From Bacteroidota bacterium (lineage in GTDB: Bacteria; Bacteroidota; Bacteroidia; Flavobacteriales; Weeksellaceae): 9,045 bases of DNA. The stretch is from assembly GCA_023419095.1 (NCBI GenBank), contig JAEZYN010000124.1:1-9045 (forward strand). The letters are read 5' to 3'. Position numbers and translations under genes: made by a program. The notes under the pieces were generated by a model. That model had not been told where the DNA came from. It saw only the letters and a list, made by a program, of their open reading frames with translations, and searched no databases. Below are positions 1 to 6,602 of the stretch, piece by piece. Every line of letters begins with the position of its first letter. Position 1 is the first letter of the stretch.

Positions 1-208
1 GTTTTCACCCACCGAAAATGCGCTCATATTTTACGAAAAGATCGCCGGGGACTGCAAAAAACATCTAGCTGCGGGCGGAATGGTATTTCTCGAAATCAAT
101 CAGAAGCTTGGAGCGGAAACGTGTGGACTGTTTGAAGAGGTTCTGACCCGCGCGGAACTCGTGAAAGATATTTCCGGGAATGACAGGATGGTTTGGGGAA
201 TAAAATAG
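1..208 (+). CDS. prmC: PrmC, release factor glutamine N5-methyltransferase (3' end only)
   Basis: This is the C-terminal 68 residues of a protein whose start lies left of the window; the reading frame begins at base 2 and ends with TAG at 206-208. The PrmC/HemK family methylates the glutamine of the GGQ motif in peptide chain release factors, using S-adenosylmethionine, in the cytoplasm. Visible family features are the ENALIFYEKIA helix, a GGMVFLEINQKLG strand (the late strand of the Rossmann-like methyltransferase fold) and the terminal KDISGNDRMVWGIK, matching the KDxxGxDR ending typical of PrmC. The SAM-binding and NPPY catalytic motifs are outside the window and cannot be checked. It converges on the rhomboid gene on the other strand. 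Confidence 0.88.
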   Translation, partial: FSPTENALIFYEKIAGDCKKHLAAGGMVFLEINQKLGAETCGLFEEVLTRAELVKDISGNDRMVWGIK

Positions 209-228
209 GATGTAATTTCGTGGTCCGG

Positions 229-272
229 TTTTGTATGGCGCGAGCGAAGCGAGCGCCAAAAAGTTTTTTTTT
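229..272 (+). terminator. Probable intrinsic terminator of prmC
   Basis: A perfect six-pair stem TGGCGC/GCGCCA (236-241 and 253-258) encloses an 11-base loop. An extra TTTT/AAAA pairing (229-232 with 259-262) is possible across a three-base bulge. After one G comes a run of nine T (264-272), as expected for Rho-independent termination on the + strand, 21 bases after the prmC stop. Oddly, the loop is part of a heptamer direct repeat, GCGAGCG-AA-GCGAGCG (240-255). On the minus strand no T run follows the hairpin, so it does not look bidirectional. Confidence 0.55.
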
Positions 273-304
273 GTCTCTCCGAAATGAAAAATACCTGATT
301 TTTT

Positions 305-368
305 AGCCCCGATGGAAGCGGCATCCCCGGCGACGCGCCAGCGGCGGCGGGATATAGCGGACAGCGGG
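305..368. repeat. GC-rich structured intergenic element (candidate flavobacterial repeat)
   Basis: Three parts are visible: a left block beginning AGCCCCGAT and ending AAGCGGC (305-322), a GC-rich centre bounded by ATCCC/GGGAT arms (323-327 and 349-353), and a right block ATAGCGGACAGCGGG (354-368). The word AGCGG occurs four times. The element lies between two convergent genes and is clearly more GC-rich than the surrounding spacer. From memory, very similar left and right blocks around a variable hairpin recur between genes of Flavobacterium and Chryseobacterium; I cannot verify this here. A weak five-pair hairpin GTCGA-AAAA-TCGAC (376-389) lies between it and the rhomboid stop codon. Whether it acts as terminator, RNA or DNA repeat is unknown. 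Confidence 0.5.
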
Positions 369-411
369 TAAAGTCGTCGAAAAATCGACTCACTTTCTTG
401 CTCCTAAAAAA

Positions 412-1068
412 TTACCCGATTTTCTTTTTCACGAAGACCATGTACGACATGTAGATTAGTGGCAAAGCCATGATGGCGAGGTAAAGTGCATTCTCGATCG
501 CACGCTCCGGCTGAAGCGCCACCGCAAAGACCAGTCCGAAAAATGCACCGCCTAAATGTGCGGCATGTCCGATATTGTCATTTTCACGCGGGTTCAGCAT
601 CATATACACCGAATACGCGAAGTATGCGAGTCCAAAAATGTAACCCGGAATTGCAATTGGGATGAAGAAAAAGTAAATTCCCAGATCCGGAATCATCGCA
701 ATGGATGCGAACAGTATTCCCGAAACGCCGCCGCTCGCACCAATAGCCGAATACCAAGACTGGTTCTTGTACAGATACAGCGAGAACAAATTTCCAAGCA
801 GTATAGAGCCGAAGTACACAACTAGAAATCCAATTGGTGTGAAGGCCTGAATCACAATGGGCGCAAAAAAGTAAAGCGTCATCATGTTGAACAGCAAGTG
901 CATCATGTCTCCGTGAAGAAATCCCGCAGAAAGCAGTCTGACATACTCTTTCCGATGAAGAATTGCTCCAACATTGAATTTATATTTCTCGAACATTTCC
1001 CTGTTGCTGAACGCGACAAAACTGATGATGGCCGTGGCGGCTATGATAATAAGTAAAAAGGTATCCAT
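412..1068 (-). CDS. Rhomboid family intramembrane serine protease
   Basis: A 218-residue polytopic inner-membrane protein that should cleave transmembrane substrates within the bilayer; the substrate cannot be predicted. The rhomboid signatures are complete. HGDMMHLLFN carries H52, H57 and N61, matching E. coli GlpG H145, H150 and N154 (the last two help form the oxyanion hole). GASG places the catalytic serine at S112, and AHLGG places the catalytic histidine at H171. Hydrophobic segments near 3-20, 45-72, 78-100, 108-126, 131-157, 167-186 and 193-212 suggest a six-helix core plus one C-terminal helix. The start is the first ATG, preceded by an AT-rich stretch with no Shine-Dalgarno sequence, as is usual in this phylum. 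It follows clpS but is separated from it by a strong hairpin terminator, so its transcription may depend on readthrough or on a promoter within clpS. I recognise the family but not an established gene name. Confidence 0.93.
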   Translation of the reverse strand: MDTFLLIIIAATAIISFVAFSNREMFEKYKFNVGAILHRKEYVRLLSAGFLHGDMMHLLFNMMTLYFFAPIVIQAFTPIGFLVVYFGSILLGNLFSLYLYKNQSWYSAIGASGGVSGILFASIAMIPDLGIYFFFIPIAIPGYIFGLAYFAYSVYMMLNPRENDNIGHAAHLGGAFFGLVFAVALQPERAIENALYLAIMALPLIYMSYMVFVKKKIG

Positions 1069-1070
1069 AT

Positions 1071-1104
1071 CCTAAATAAAAAGTTTCAGCAGCGCCGAAA
1101 CTTT
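1071..1104 (-). terminator. Intrinsic terminator after clpS
   Basis: Read on the minus strand, AAAGTTTCGGC pairs with GCTGAAACTTT (eleven pairs, one of them G-U) around the three-base loop GCT. A TTATTT tail follows. The core arms on the + strand are 1080-1087 and 1097-1104, perfect over eight bases. The stem begins only four bases after the clpS stop codon and ends 11 bases before the rhomboid start codon, so it sits inside the only spacer between the two genes. Confidence 0.7.
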
Positions 1105-1108
1105 GGTG

Positions 1109-1420
1109 TTAAACTATTTCTGAGGTTAAACTCCGGGCGAGTAATTTTTCGTGCATAGGTTTCAGAACTTCAAGACTGCCCGTTTTCACAGTACATTTGC
1201 CTTTGTAATGAACCAAAATGGTACATTGCTCGGCCTGTTCTAAGGTGTGACCGCAAATTTCGATCAAAGCCTCAATAACATAATCGAAAGTATTCACATC
1301 ATCATTCCAAAGTACAATTTTATACACTTCGTCTTCACGCTCCAGCAGCGCTATTTCTTCATCATATTCGCGCTGCGGATTTTCATAATCGCGCACGTTA
1401 TCAAAAAACTGTTTAAACAT
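1109..1420 (-). CDS. clpS: ClpS, ATP-dependent Clp protease adaptor
   Basis: A 103-residue cytoplasmic adaptor that binds N-degron substrates and hands them to a ClpA/ClpC-type unfoldase with ClpP. The ClpS core runs from about residue 32 to 100. It includes LWNDDVNTFDYV, with N39, D40 and D41 matching the amino-terminus-binding N34, D35 and D36 of E. coli ClpS, and HYKGKC, with H71 matching H66. The E. coli gatekeeper methionine (M40) is replaced by F45, which could alter which N-terminal residues are accepted. The first 30 residues are a flexible acidic N-terminal extension of the kind that enters the unfoldase. No Clp ATPase gene is adjacent. The ATG lies two bases after the stop of the CBS-domain membrane protein gene, so the two are almost certainly cotranscribed, and a terminator follows directly. 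Confidence 0.93.
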   Translation of the reverse strand: MFKQFFDNVRDYENPQREYDEEIALLEREDEVYKIVLWNDDVNTFDYVIEALIEICGHTLEQAEQCTILVHYKGKCTVKTGSLEVLKPMHEKLLARSLTSEIV

Positions 1421-1422
1421 TT

Positions 1423-2781
1423 TTAGATTTCTGAGATTTCGTCTGTCAGTTCAGACATGATGTTTGGCTCGTCATAGGTGAGTTCTACCACGTCCACGCT
1501 CTTATTCTGCATTTTGAGAATCTTCACGTGGTAACTGTTCATGACGAACTCCTGATTTTCTTCCGGAATCTCTTCAAGTTCGTGCAGAATGTAACCTGCC
1601 AGCGTGTTGTATTCACCATCTTCCGAAAGCGGGAAAATCTTTGGTAAATGTTCGTTGATCTCATCAAGATTTTGGGTAGCCTGAACACAATATACGTTCT
1701 CGCCCACTTTCTCTACGATTTTATCTTCGTCGTCCTCTTCATCCTGAATTTCACCCACAAGTTCCTCAAGAATATCTTCAAGCGTAATGATACCTTCCGT
1801 ACCACCAAACTCATCTATAACAACTGCTAAATGCTGTTTTTTCTGCTGGAAAACTTTCAACAGATCCGAAATCTTTTTACTTCCAACAACAAAGAAGGCC
1901 TCGCGCATCAGTTCGGACAATGTCTCGTGCGTAACTTCTCCCTTTGTACGGACATACACACGGATAATTTCCTTCGCATAAAAAATTCCGATAATATTGT
2001 CGATAGAACCTTTATAGACCGGAATTCGCGAGTAACCGCTGTCCATAATCTGCGTGATGATCTCTTCTACCGGATCGTCGATATCAATGGACGCGATATT
2101 CTGCCTCGGAACCATGATCTGTTTGGCAGAATGATCGGTAAAATCAAACGCGTTCTTGATGATCTCGTAATTTTCTTCCTGAATTTCGCCGCTGTCCGCT
2201 GACTGTTTTACCAGCAACTGAAGTTCTTCTGTGGAGTGTATTTCATGTTCCGTAACCGGATGAACTTTAATTAATCTTAAAACCGCATTTGACATCATGT
2301 TCATTGACCAAATGAAAGGTTTGAAAACGGTATAAAAAACGCGAAGCGGCATCGCGATCGCCATTGTGGTGGGTTCTGCTTTACGGATTGCGATAGATTT
2401 TGGTATCAGTTCACCAAAAACGATGTGCATGATCGTGATCAAAAGGAAACTTACCACAAGAGATACCGTATAAACAGTGGCTTCCGCAATTTCGAAGTTA
2501 AAATAATGGAAGATATTTTCTATGATATGATGCAGGGCGCTTTCACCTACAAAACCGAGTCCCAGAGAAGCGAGTGTAATACCGAGCTGCGTGGCGGAAA
2601 GGTATTCATCAAGATGTTTGATGATGTGCTCGGCCTGCTTGGCCATTGCGTTGCCTTCGGCAGCTTTGATTTGAATTTGAGAGTAACGAACCTTAACGAT
2701 TGAGAATTCTGCGGCTACGAAAAAGCCATTGAGTAATACTAAGAATAAAGCCAGTAACAGCTTGACGACGTCTGAGTCCAT
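1423..2781 (-). CDS. CNNM/CorC (HlyC)-type membrane protein with DUF21, CBS pair and transporter-associated domain
   Basis: A 452-residue inner-membrane protein with three domains in order. First is a DUF21/CNNM transmembrane domain (about 5-200) with NGFFVAAEFS near 18-27, LGITLASLGLGFVGE near 66-80 and FGELIPKS near 122-129. Next is a CBS pair (about 222-343), including RIPVYKGSIDNIIGIFYAKE and VIDEFGGTEGIITLEDILEE. Last is a CorC/HlyC C-terminal domain (about 360-437). Older annotations call such proteins hemolysins (TlyC/HlyC). Characterised relatives are linked to Mg2+ export or resistance (CorB/CorC, MpfA), and the CBS pair normally binds adenine nucleotides. A role in Mg2+ or other divalent-ion handling is therefore inferred from the family. 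The paralogous gliding protein GldE has the same architecture, but nothing here supports that name. It is the first gene of an apparent two-gene unit with clpS, and a TAnnTTTG box lies upstream. Confidence 0.9.
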   Translation of the reverse strand: MDSDVVKLLLALFLVLLNGFFVAAEFSIVKVRYSQIQIKAAEGNAMAKQAEHIIKHLDEYLSATQLGITLASLGLGFVGESALHHIIENIFHYFNFEIAEATVYTVSLVVSFLLITIMHIVFGELIPKSIAIRKAEPTTMAIAMPLRVFYTVFKPFIWSMNMMSNAVLRLIKVHPVTEHEIHSTEELQLLVKQSADSGEIQEENYEIIKNAFDFTDHSAKQIMVPRQNIASIDIDDPVEEIITQIMDSGYSRIPVYKGSIDNIIGIFYAKEIIRVYVRTKGEVTHETLSELMREAFFVVGSKKISDLLKVFQQKKQHLAVVIDEFGGTEGIITLEDILEELVGEIQDEEDDEDKIVEKVGENVYCVQATQNLDEINEHLPKIFPLSEDGEYNTLAGYILHELEEIPEENQEFVMNSYHVKILKMQNKSVDVVELTYDEPNIMSELTDEISEI

Positions 2782-2805
2782 TTAATTTTTTAAAAATAAT
2801 TCCTA

Positions 2806-2813
2806 CAAATATA
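2806..2813 (-). promoter_or_regulatory. Candidate -7 box for the CNNM/CorC-clpS unit
   Basis: The minus strand reads TATATTTG, a full match to the Bacteroidota -7 consensus TAnnTTTG, 24 bases upstream of the ATG. No convincing TTG/TTTG -33 element is visible at the usual spacing. The box lies in an AT-rich stretch where chance matches are more likely. It is downstream of the atpG terminator, which fits an independent transcription unit. I see nothing specific in the rest of the spacer (2814-2882). Confidence 0.45.
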
Positions 2814-2882
2814 TATAAAAAATAAATAACGCCGGGGAAACGATCCGCCATCCAAATGCATCAATATTGCGCGGTTAGCACC

Positions 2883-2908
2883 AAAAAAAGCACCGGCAAA
2901 ACCGATGC
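2883..2908 (-). terminator. Intrinsic terminator of the atp operon, after atpG
   Basis: On the minus strand the arms GCATCGG and CCGGTGC (2902-2908 and 2890-2896) form a seven-pair stem with one T-G wobble around a TTTTG loop. Seven T follow directly (2883-2889). The hairpin lies about 26 bases after the atpG stop codon. It is a textbook Rho-independent terminator and marks the end of the ATP synthase transcript, consistent with the absence of atpD and atpC. Confidence 0.85.
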
Positions 2909-2934
2909 TTATATAAATTTGTCTATTGAAATTC

Positions 2935-3792
2935 TTACGAATTTTTAAGGGCTTCTGCGCCGGATACAATTTCAAGAATCTCATTTGTAATCGCAGCTTG
3001 TCGTGCTTTATTATAGAAAATCTTCAGATCATTTCTCAGGGCTTCGGCATTGTCGGTTGCCTTGTGCATCGCCGTCATCCTGGCGCCGTGCTCAGATGCA
3101 ATAGAATCCAGAATTGCTTTGTAGACCTGTGTTTTGATCGATTTTGGAATCAGAACATTCAGGATGTCGGCCGCATTTGGCTCGAAAAGGTAGTCTGTAT
3201 TCGCAGATCCTTCTTTTTCCGACATCTTTATCGGCAATACCTGCTCAAGCTGAACTTCCTGCGTTGCGGCGTTGATAAATTTGTTATAAACAACAAATAC
3301 TTTATCGAATTTACCCTCACGGTAATCGCGCATCACATTCTCCATGAAATTTGATACCACCTGGAAACTCATGCCATCGAAGATCGCACTTTGGTTATCA
3401 TACACGGTACGCGTTCTGCGAACTGCATCGAACACTTTTTTCCCAACGGCTAAAATTTCCACTTCGTGCGGCGTATTGCTCAGTGCGCTGTTCAGCTCTT
3501 TGATTACCGAAGAGTTGAAAGCCCCCGCAAGACCTTTGTTTGAAGTAACTACGATGAAAAGAACCTTTTGCACTTCTCTTTCCTCAGTAAATGTGGAGAT
3601 CCCTTCAAGATCCGTCGAGGAACTTACATTTTCAATAATTTCCTGCAATTTTTCCGAGTAAGGTCTCAGCATTACGATCGCGTCTGTAGCTTTCTTCAGC
3701 TTAGCTGCAGAAACCATTTTCATCGCGCTGGTAATTTGCATCGTAGAAGAGATGGAAGTAATTCTACCCCGTATTTCCTTTAAGTTTGCCAT
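2935..3792 (-). CDS. atpG: ATP synthase F1 subunit gamma
   Basis: A 285-residue subunit, the normal length, forming the central rotor shaft that links the c-ring to catalysis in the alpha3beta3 head. The N-terminal coiled-coil helix begins MANLKEIRGRITSI and contains KMVSAAKL. The conserved core motif appears as GLAGAFN (87-93), with alanine where many species have cysteine (GLCGxxN). The C-terminal signature ITNEILEIVSGAEA (268-281) is intact and belongs to the helix that penetrates the head. It is the last gene of the operon, is preceded by an unusual 70-base spacer holding a long palindrome, and is followed by an intrinsic terminator. Confidence 0.97.
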   Translation of the reverse strand: MANLKEIRGRITSISSTMQITSAMKMVSAAKLKKATDAIVMLRPYSEKLQEIIENVSSSTDLEGISTFTEEREVQKVLFIVVTSNKGLAGAFNSSVIKELNSALSNTPHEVEILAVGKKVFDAVRRTRTVYDNQSAIFDGMSFQVVSNFMENVMRDYREGKFDKVFVVYNKFINAATQEVQLEQVLPIKMSEKEGSANTDYLFEPNAADILNVLIPKSIKTQVYKAILDSIASEHGARMTAMHKATDNAEALRNDLKIFYNKARQAAITNEILEIVSGAEALKNS

Positions 3793-3800
3793 TATTTAAT

Positions 3801-3856
3801 TTGAAAATTTGAAAATTGGGTAATTTGAGAATTACTTGTTCTCAAATTACCTAATT
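3801..3856. repeat. Palindrome with short tandem repeats in the atpA-atpG spacer
   Basis: A perfect 13-base inverted repeat, GGTAATTTGAGAA (3819-3831) and TTCTCAAATTACC (3839-3851), encloses a seven-base loop. It extends by AATT/AATT (3814-3817, 3853-3856) across one mismatch, giving a 43-base near-palindrome. Beside it the octamer TTGAAAAT is repeated twice in tandem (3801-3808, 3809-3816), and a variant TTGAGAAT (3825-3832) lies within the left arm. In the atp mRNA this would be a long AU-rich hairpin just before atpG. There is no T run after it, so it is not a classical terminator. Possible roles are mRNA stability, reduced gamma expression, or a remnant of a small palindromic repeat family. 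Confidence 0.75.
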
Positions 3857-3862
3857 ATCTAA

Positions 3863-5440
3863 TTAATTATATTTTGAAGCCAATTCTGTAGCTGCCTGCT
3901 TCAGAACGCCTGTAATATTATCGTCGATCTTTCCAGCTTTGATCGCTGCCATCGTATCAGGATGCTTTGATCTGAGGAATTCCACATATTCTTTCTGGAA
4001 TTCTTTTACCTTTCTGATCGGGATGTTTCTCATCAGGTTTTCTGTACCAGCGTAAATTATCGCTACCTGAGAATCTACAGGAAGTGGTGAATTTACCGGC
4101 TGCTTAAGGATTTCCACGTTTCTCTCACCTTTAGAAATTACACCTTGCGTAGAAGCATCAAGATCAGAACCGAATTTAGCAAACGCCTCAAGCTCTTTGT
4201 ACTGAGCCTGGTCAAGTTTCAATGTACCTGAAACCTTCTTCATCGACTTGATCTGCGCGTTACCACCAACACGGGATACAGAGATACCTACGTTAATTGC
4301 AGGACGTACACCTGAGTTAAATAAGTCTGACTCCAGGAAGATCTGCCCATCTGTAATCGAAATTACGTTCGTTGGGATATACGCAGAAACGTCACCAGCC
4401 TGAGTTTCGATAATAGGAAGTGCAGTAAGTGAACCGCCACCTTTTACGATAGGTTTCAAAGAATCCGGTAAGTCGTTCATCTGTGCAGCAATGGTATCGT
4501 CAGCAATCACTTTTGCAGAACGCTCCAATAATCTGGAGTGAAGGTAGAAAACGTCTCCAGGATAAGCTTCACGGCCCGGTGGTCTTCTCAATAGAAGAGA
4601 AAGTTCACGGTAAGCAACAGCTTGTTTAGATAAATCATCATAAATAATCAATGCAGGACGACCTGTATCACGGAAATATTCACCGATTGCAGCTCCGGCC
4701 ATTGGCGCGTAAACCTGCATTGGAGAAGGATCTGAAGCGTTAGCGGCAACTACTACTGTATATGCCATCGCGCCTTTATCTTCTAATGTTTTAACGATCT
4801 GTGCAACTGTAGAAGCTTTCTGTCCAACTGCTACATAGATACAAAATACCGGTTGTCCGGCGTCATAAAATTCTCTTTGGTTAAGGATGGTGTCAATCGC
4901 CACAACTGTTTTACCAGTCTGACGGTCACCAATGATCAATTCACGCTGACCTCTACCAACCGGAATCATGGAATCGATTGCTACAATACCTGTCTGAAGA
5001 GGTTCTGTAACCGGCTGACGGAAAATAACTCCCGGCGCCTTTCTTTCCAATGGCATTTCGTATAAATCTCCGGTGATCGGTCCTTTACCATCAATTGGGT
5101 TTCCTAAAGTATCTACTACTCTACCCAACATGCCTTCACCTACATTGATAGATGAAATTCTTTTGGTTCGGTTTACCGTATCTCCTTCCTTCACCTGCTT
5201 AGACTCACCAAGAAGTGCTACACCCACATTGTCTTCAGCAAGATTAAGAACGATTCCTTCGATACCGCTCTCGAATTTTACCAATTCACCGTACTGAACA
5301 TTTTCTAAACCGTACACTAAAGCGATACCATCACCGATGGTCAATACAGTTCCTACCTCTTCCACATTACTCTGTGTGTCGAAGTTTGCCAACTGCTGTT
5401 TAAGAATTGCAGATACTTCTGCCGGATTTATTTCTGCCAT
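3863..5440 (-). CDS. atpA: ATP synthase F1 subunit alpha
   Basis: A 525-residue, full-length non-catalytic nucleotide-binding subunit of the F1 head, cytoplasmic, alternating with beta around gamma. The Walker A motif GDRQTGKT is at 171-178 and the Walker B strand ALIIYDDL at 263-270. The SLLLRRPPGREAYPGDVFY segment is at about 281-299. The alpha/beta family signature PAINVGISVS (380-389) is followed by R390, the arginine finger contributed to the catalytic site on beta. An N-terminal segment (about 1-25) should bind subunit delta. It starts 18 bases after the atpH stop and is separated from atpG by a 70-base palindromic spacer. No key residue is missing. Confidence 0.98.
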   Translation of the reverse strand: MAEINPAEVSAILKQQLANFDTQSNVEEVGTVLTIGDGIALVYGLENVQYGELVKFESGIEGIVLNLAEDNVGVALLGESKQVKEGDTVNRTKRISSINVGEGMLGRVVDTLGNPIDGKGPITGDLYEMPLERKAPGVIFRQPVTEPLQTGIVAIDSMIPVGRGQRELIIGDRQTGKTVVAIDTILNQREFYDAGQPVFCIYVAVGQKASTVAQIVKTLEDKGAMAYTVVVAANASDPSPMQVYAPMAGAAIGEYFRDTGRPALIIYDDLSKQAVAYRELSLLLRRPPGREAYPGDVFYLHSRLLERSAKVIADDTIAAQMNDLPDSLKPIVKGGGSLTALPIIETQAGDVSAYIPTNVISITDGQIFLESDLFNSGVRPAINVGISVSRVGGNAQIKSMKKVSGTLKLDQAQYKELEAFAKFGSDLDASTQGVISKGERNVEILKQPVNSPLPVDSQVAIIYAGTENLMRNIPIRKVKEFQKEYVEFLRSKHPDTMAAIKAGKIDDNITGVLKQAATELASKYN

Positions 5441-5458
5441 TTTATGGTTGTTTTTGTC

Positions 5459-5998
5459 TTAATTTAATTGAAATTCTTTTTTAAGCTTGCTCAATTTTGA
5501 TCTTACAGAAGCATCGATTTGCTGATCTCCCACTCTTAGGATATAACCTCCAAGAAGTGAAGCGTCGATCACTTTTTTCACGTCAAATTTATTGTCATGA
5601 TTGATCAAATCTGTCGCCTTCAGGATGTTTTTTTGGTTCTCATCTGTAAGTGGGGCTGCAGAAGTAAGCGTAATTCTTTGTACGCCGTTCATCTCGTTCA
5701 CTTTGTTGATGAATTCCTGAGCTACGTTCTGCATTTGGCTTTCGCGGCCTTGCTTTATAATCAATGTGATCAGATTTTTGGTTACCGGTGAGAAATCCTT
5801 GAAAATTTCCGCGGCTATTGCCTGCTTTTTCTTACCGTCAATAATCGGCGACGCAAAGAAATTCTGAAGTTCACGGGAATTGGCAATCGTTTTTGCAACA
5901 TCACCCATTTCCGCAAATACAGCCTCAGTATTTCCGCTGTCCTGCGTAAAGCTCAGCAGTCCCTGTGCGTATCGTTTGGCTACTTTACTTGTAAGCAT
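5459..5998 (-). CDS. atpH: ATP synthase F1 subunit delta (OSCP)
   Basis: A 179-residue peripheral-stalk subunit that clamps the b subunits to the top of the alpha3beta3 head. The N-terminal helical domain begins at KVAKRYAQGLL, typical of the family start. The C-terminal delta/OSCP signature appears as DASLLGGYILRVGDQQIDAS (145-164). Length is normal for the family. The start codon lies one base after the atpF stop codon, suggesting translational coupling between stalk subunits, and atpA follows after 18 bases. Confidence 0.95.
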   Translation of the reverse strand: MLTSKVAKRYAQGLLSFTQDSGNTEAVFAEMGDVAKTIANSRELQNFFASPIIDGKKKQAIAAEIFKDFSPVTKNLITLIIKQGRESQMQNVAQEFINKVNEMNGVQRITLTSAAPLTDENQKNILKATDLINHDNKFDVKKVIDASLLGGYILRVGDQQIDASVRSKLSKLKKEFQLN

Positions 5999-5999
5999 C

Positions 6000-6497
6000 T
6001 TAGTTCAGGTTAGATTTGTTCAGGATGTTTTCTACTAATGCATTCTGCGCACCGTCATTGCTGAGTTTTTCCTTAAGGATAGACTCCGCGATGTTTACGG
6101 ATAAAGTTCCGATCTGGTTTTTGATGTCAGACATCGCCGCTGCTTTTTCTGCCTGGATAGACTGGCGAGCCTGCTCGATCATTTTATCACCCTCTACTTT
6201 TGCAATTTCTTTGGCTTCACCTACGATTCTTTCCTTAATCTCACGCGCTTCCTTCAGAATGTTATCGCGCTCTACCTTAGCTTCACGGATAATGATTTCG
6301 TTTTCAGCTTTAAGGTTTTGAACTTCCTGCTTAGCCAATTTAGCCTGATTAAGTGAATCAACAATAGTTATCTCTCTCTCATTCACGGCCTGCATGATCG
6401 GTTTCCATGCGAATTTGTGTAAAACAAACAGCAAAATCAAAAAGATCACAGACTGAATGATAAATAAACCTGACGAAAAGTCTTCTAATAATCCCAT
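6000..6497 (-). CDS. atpF: ATP synthase Fo subunit b
   Basis: A 165-residue subunit with one N-terminal membrane helix (about 9-28) and then a long, highly charged, alanine-rich helix (about 30-145) expected to dimerise as a right-handed coiled coil forming the peripheral stalk. The membrane-exit segment HKFAWKPIMQAVNERE is typical of bacterial b subunits. There is a single b-type gene, so a b2 homodimer rather than b/b' is expected. It is tightly followed by atpH but lies 105 bases after atpE, behind a terminator-like hairpin. I see no clear promoter between that hairpin and atpF, so expression probably relies on readthrough. Confidence 0.95.
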   Translation of the reverse strand: MGLLEDFSSGLFIIQSVIFLILLFVLHKFAWKPIMQAVNEREITIVDSLNQAKLAKQEVQNLKAENEIIIREAKVERDNILKEAREIKERIVGEAKEIAKVEGDKMIEQARQSIQAEKAAAMSDIKNQIGTLSVNIAESILKEKLSNDGAQNALVENILNKSNLN

Positions 6498-6544
6498 ACG
6501 AGTTATAATAAAATATTGTTCTTAAATTTTTTTTCTAATTTTTT

Positions 6545-6586
6545 AAAAAAGATCACTTGCCGTAACCAACCGTTCCCGGCAAGTGA
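6545..6586 (-). terminator. Terminator-like hairpin between atpE and atpF (possible attenuator)
   Basis: A perfect ten-pair stem, TCACTTGCCG (6553-6562) with CGGCAAGTGA (6577-6586), encloses a 14-base loop. On the minus (coding) strand it is followed by TC and then six T (6545-6550), which satisfies the intrinsic terminator pattern. It begins about 16 bases after the atpE stop codon and lies within an operon, ahead of five-sixths of the F1/stalk genes still to be transcribed here. Incomplete termination or 3'-end protection would raise atpE mRNA over distal genes. The relatively large loop may make it a leaky terminator. Confidence 0.65.
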
Positions 6587-6602
6587 AAATTTCTGAGTGT
6601 TC

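Noticed and set aside
376..389. Hairpin GTCGA-AAAA-TCGAC as a terminator for the rhomboid gene.
   Set aside because: Only five pairs and no T run after it on the minus strand. It is mentioned with the neighbouring element but not called.
65..393. Overlapping minus-strand open frames at the left edge (65-259 and 100-393).
   Set aside because: They lie antisense to prmC or across the terminator and GC-rich element. Their translations show no family features and composition follows the structured DNA, so they are not called as genes.
2926..3354. A 142-codon plus-strand open frame opposite atpG.
   Set aside because: It is antisense to the clearly real atpG gene, is rich in Cys, Arg and Phe as expected for a shadow frame, and resembles no family.
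6498..6544. A separate promoter for atpF after the atpE hairpin.
   Set aside because: The stretch is AT-rich but has no TAnnTTTG match and no TTG at suitable spacing, so there is no positive evidence.
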